A stretch of 5,156 bases of DNA, from the NCBI GenBank assembly GCA_017477005.1, contig JAFUXY010000108.1, forward strand, positions 1-5,156, in the 5' to 3' direction. The notes under the pieces were generated by a model. The model ran no database searches. It had not been told where the DNA came from and worked only from the letters and a program-made list of their open reading frames with translations. The translations under genes were made by a program, and so were the position numbers. Below are positions 5,067-5,156 of the stretch, piece after piece. How positions within the stretch are numbered: the first letter of the stretch is position 1; every line of letters starts with the position of its first letter. The DNA is from Lachnospiraceae bacterium. Its GTDB lineage: Bacteria; Bacillota; Clostridia; Lachnospirales; Lachnospiraceae.

Positions 5067-5156
5067 TCGCACCACCTCCCTTCCTTTTTCAACAGGTTTC
5101 CCTGTCCTTTAGGCTCGGGAGGCTACCACCTCGTCGCAGGCGCTTCTCTTCCTTCT
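5067..5156 (-). promoter_or_regulatory. Structured leader of the toxin mRNA; promoter not in view
   Basis: Between the toxin start and the right edge there is no credible -10/-35 pair on the minus strand, so the transcript probably begins beyond 5156. In minus-strand sense the leader contains ACAGG-GAAA-CCTGT (5105-5092), a five-bp stem with a GNRA-type tetraloop. GAGG and CCTC arms lie further upstream. Next comes the purine-rich GGAAGGGAGG ribosome binding region (5084-5075). It also carries CTCCCGAGC (5121-5113), a nine-base string also present in the opposing RNA (4886-4894). A long folded leader is usual for type I toxin mRNAs. Confidence 0.5.

Noticed and set aside
4785..5112. Plus-strand open frames of 69 and 77 codons in the right-hand region
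   Set aside because: They run through the terminator hairpin and opposite the toxin peptide, and lack plausible ribosome binding sites and protein-like composition.
1..5156. tRNA, rRNA, CRISPR array or classic riboswitch
   Set aside because: No cloverleaf, regularly spaced repeats or recognisable riboswitch core was seen by eye on either strand.

Overview
The window looks like a piece of a Firmicutes chromosome, most likely from the Lachnospiraceae or a close clostridial relative. This is inferred from strong GGAGG-type ribosome binding sites, a very large multi-domain hybrid histidine kinase with a C-terminal Hpt domain, an Rpn/PDDEXK-type 'transposase' gene, a tiny holin-like peptide gene and moderate GC. 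No species can be named from the sequence alone.

Layout. Positions 1-3563 form a minus-strand operon: a 1081-residue membrane hybrid sensor kinase (318-3563), followed 14 nt later by the first 101 codons of an NAD(P)-dependent epimerase/dehydratase that runs off the left edge. Positions 3564-3866 are a divergent intergenic region. It holds a 92-bp near-perfect palindrome (3633-3724) and a good sigma-A promoter (3806-3834) for the plus-strand gene. Positions 3867-4757 encode an Rpn-family PD-(D/E)XK nuclease. Inside it is a strong, correctly spaced ribosome binding site and an in-frame ATG at 4509 that would yield the last 82 residues alone. Positions 4758-5156 hold no long gene. They contain a small convergent locus that fits a type I toxin-antitoxin module: a 38-residue membrane peptide on the minus strand (4950-5066) and a roughly 95-nt RNA on the plus strand with its own promoter. 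The two share a bidirectional terminator and carry near-matching repeats, so the RNA can pair with the peptide's Shine-Dalgarno region.

How the parts may work together. The kinase and epimerase probably form one transcription unit, perhaps tied to surface polysaccharide control, but no target is visible. To the right of the divergent region lie two adjacent toxin-antitoxin-like units of different type. One is a gene-within-a-gene protein pair, as described for E. coli Rpn proteins. The other is an Fst/TxpA-like RNA-regulated peptide whose peptide gene is too small for ordinary gene callers. Both are inferred from sequence architecture; neither is shown functionally here.
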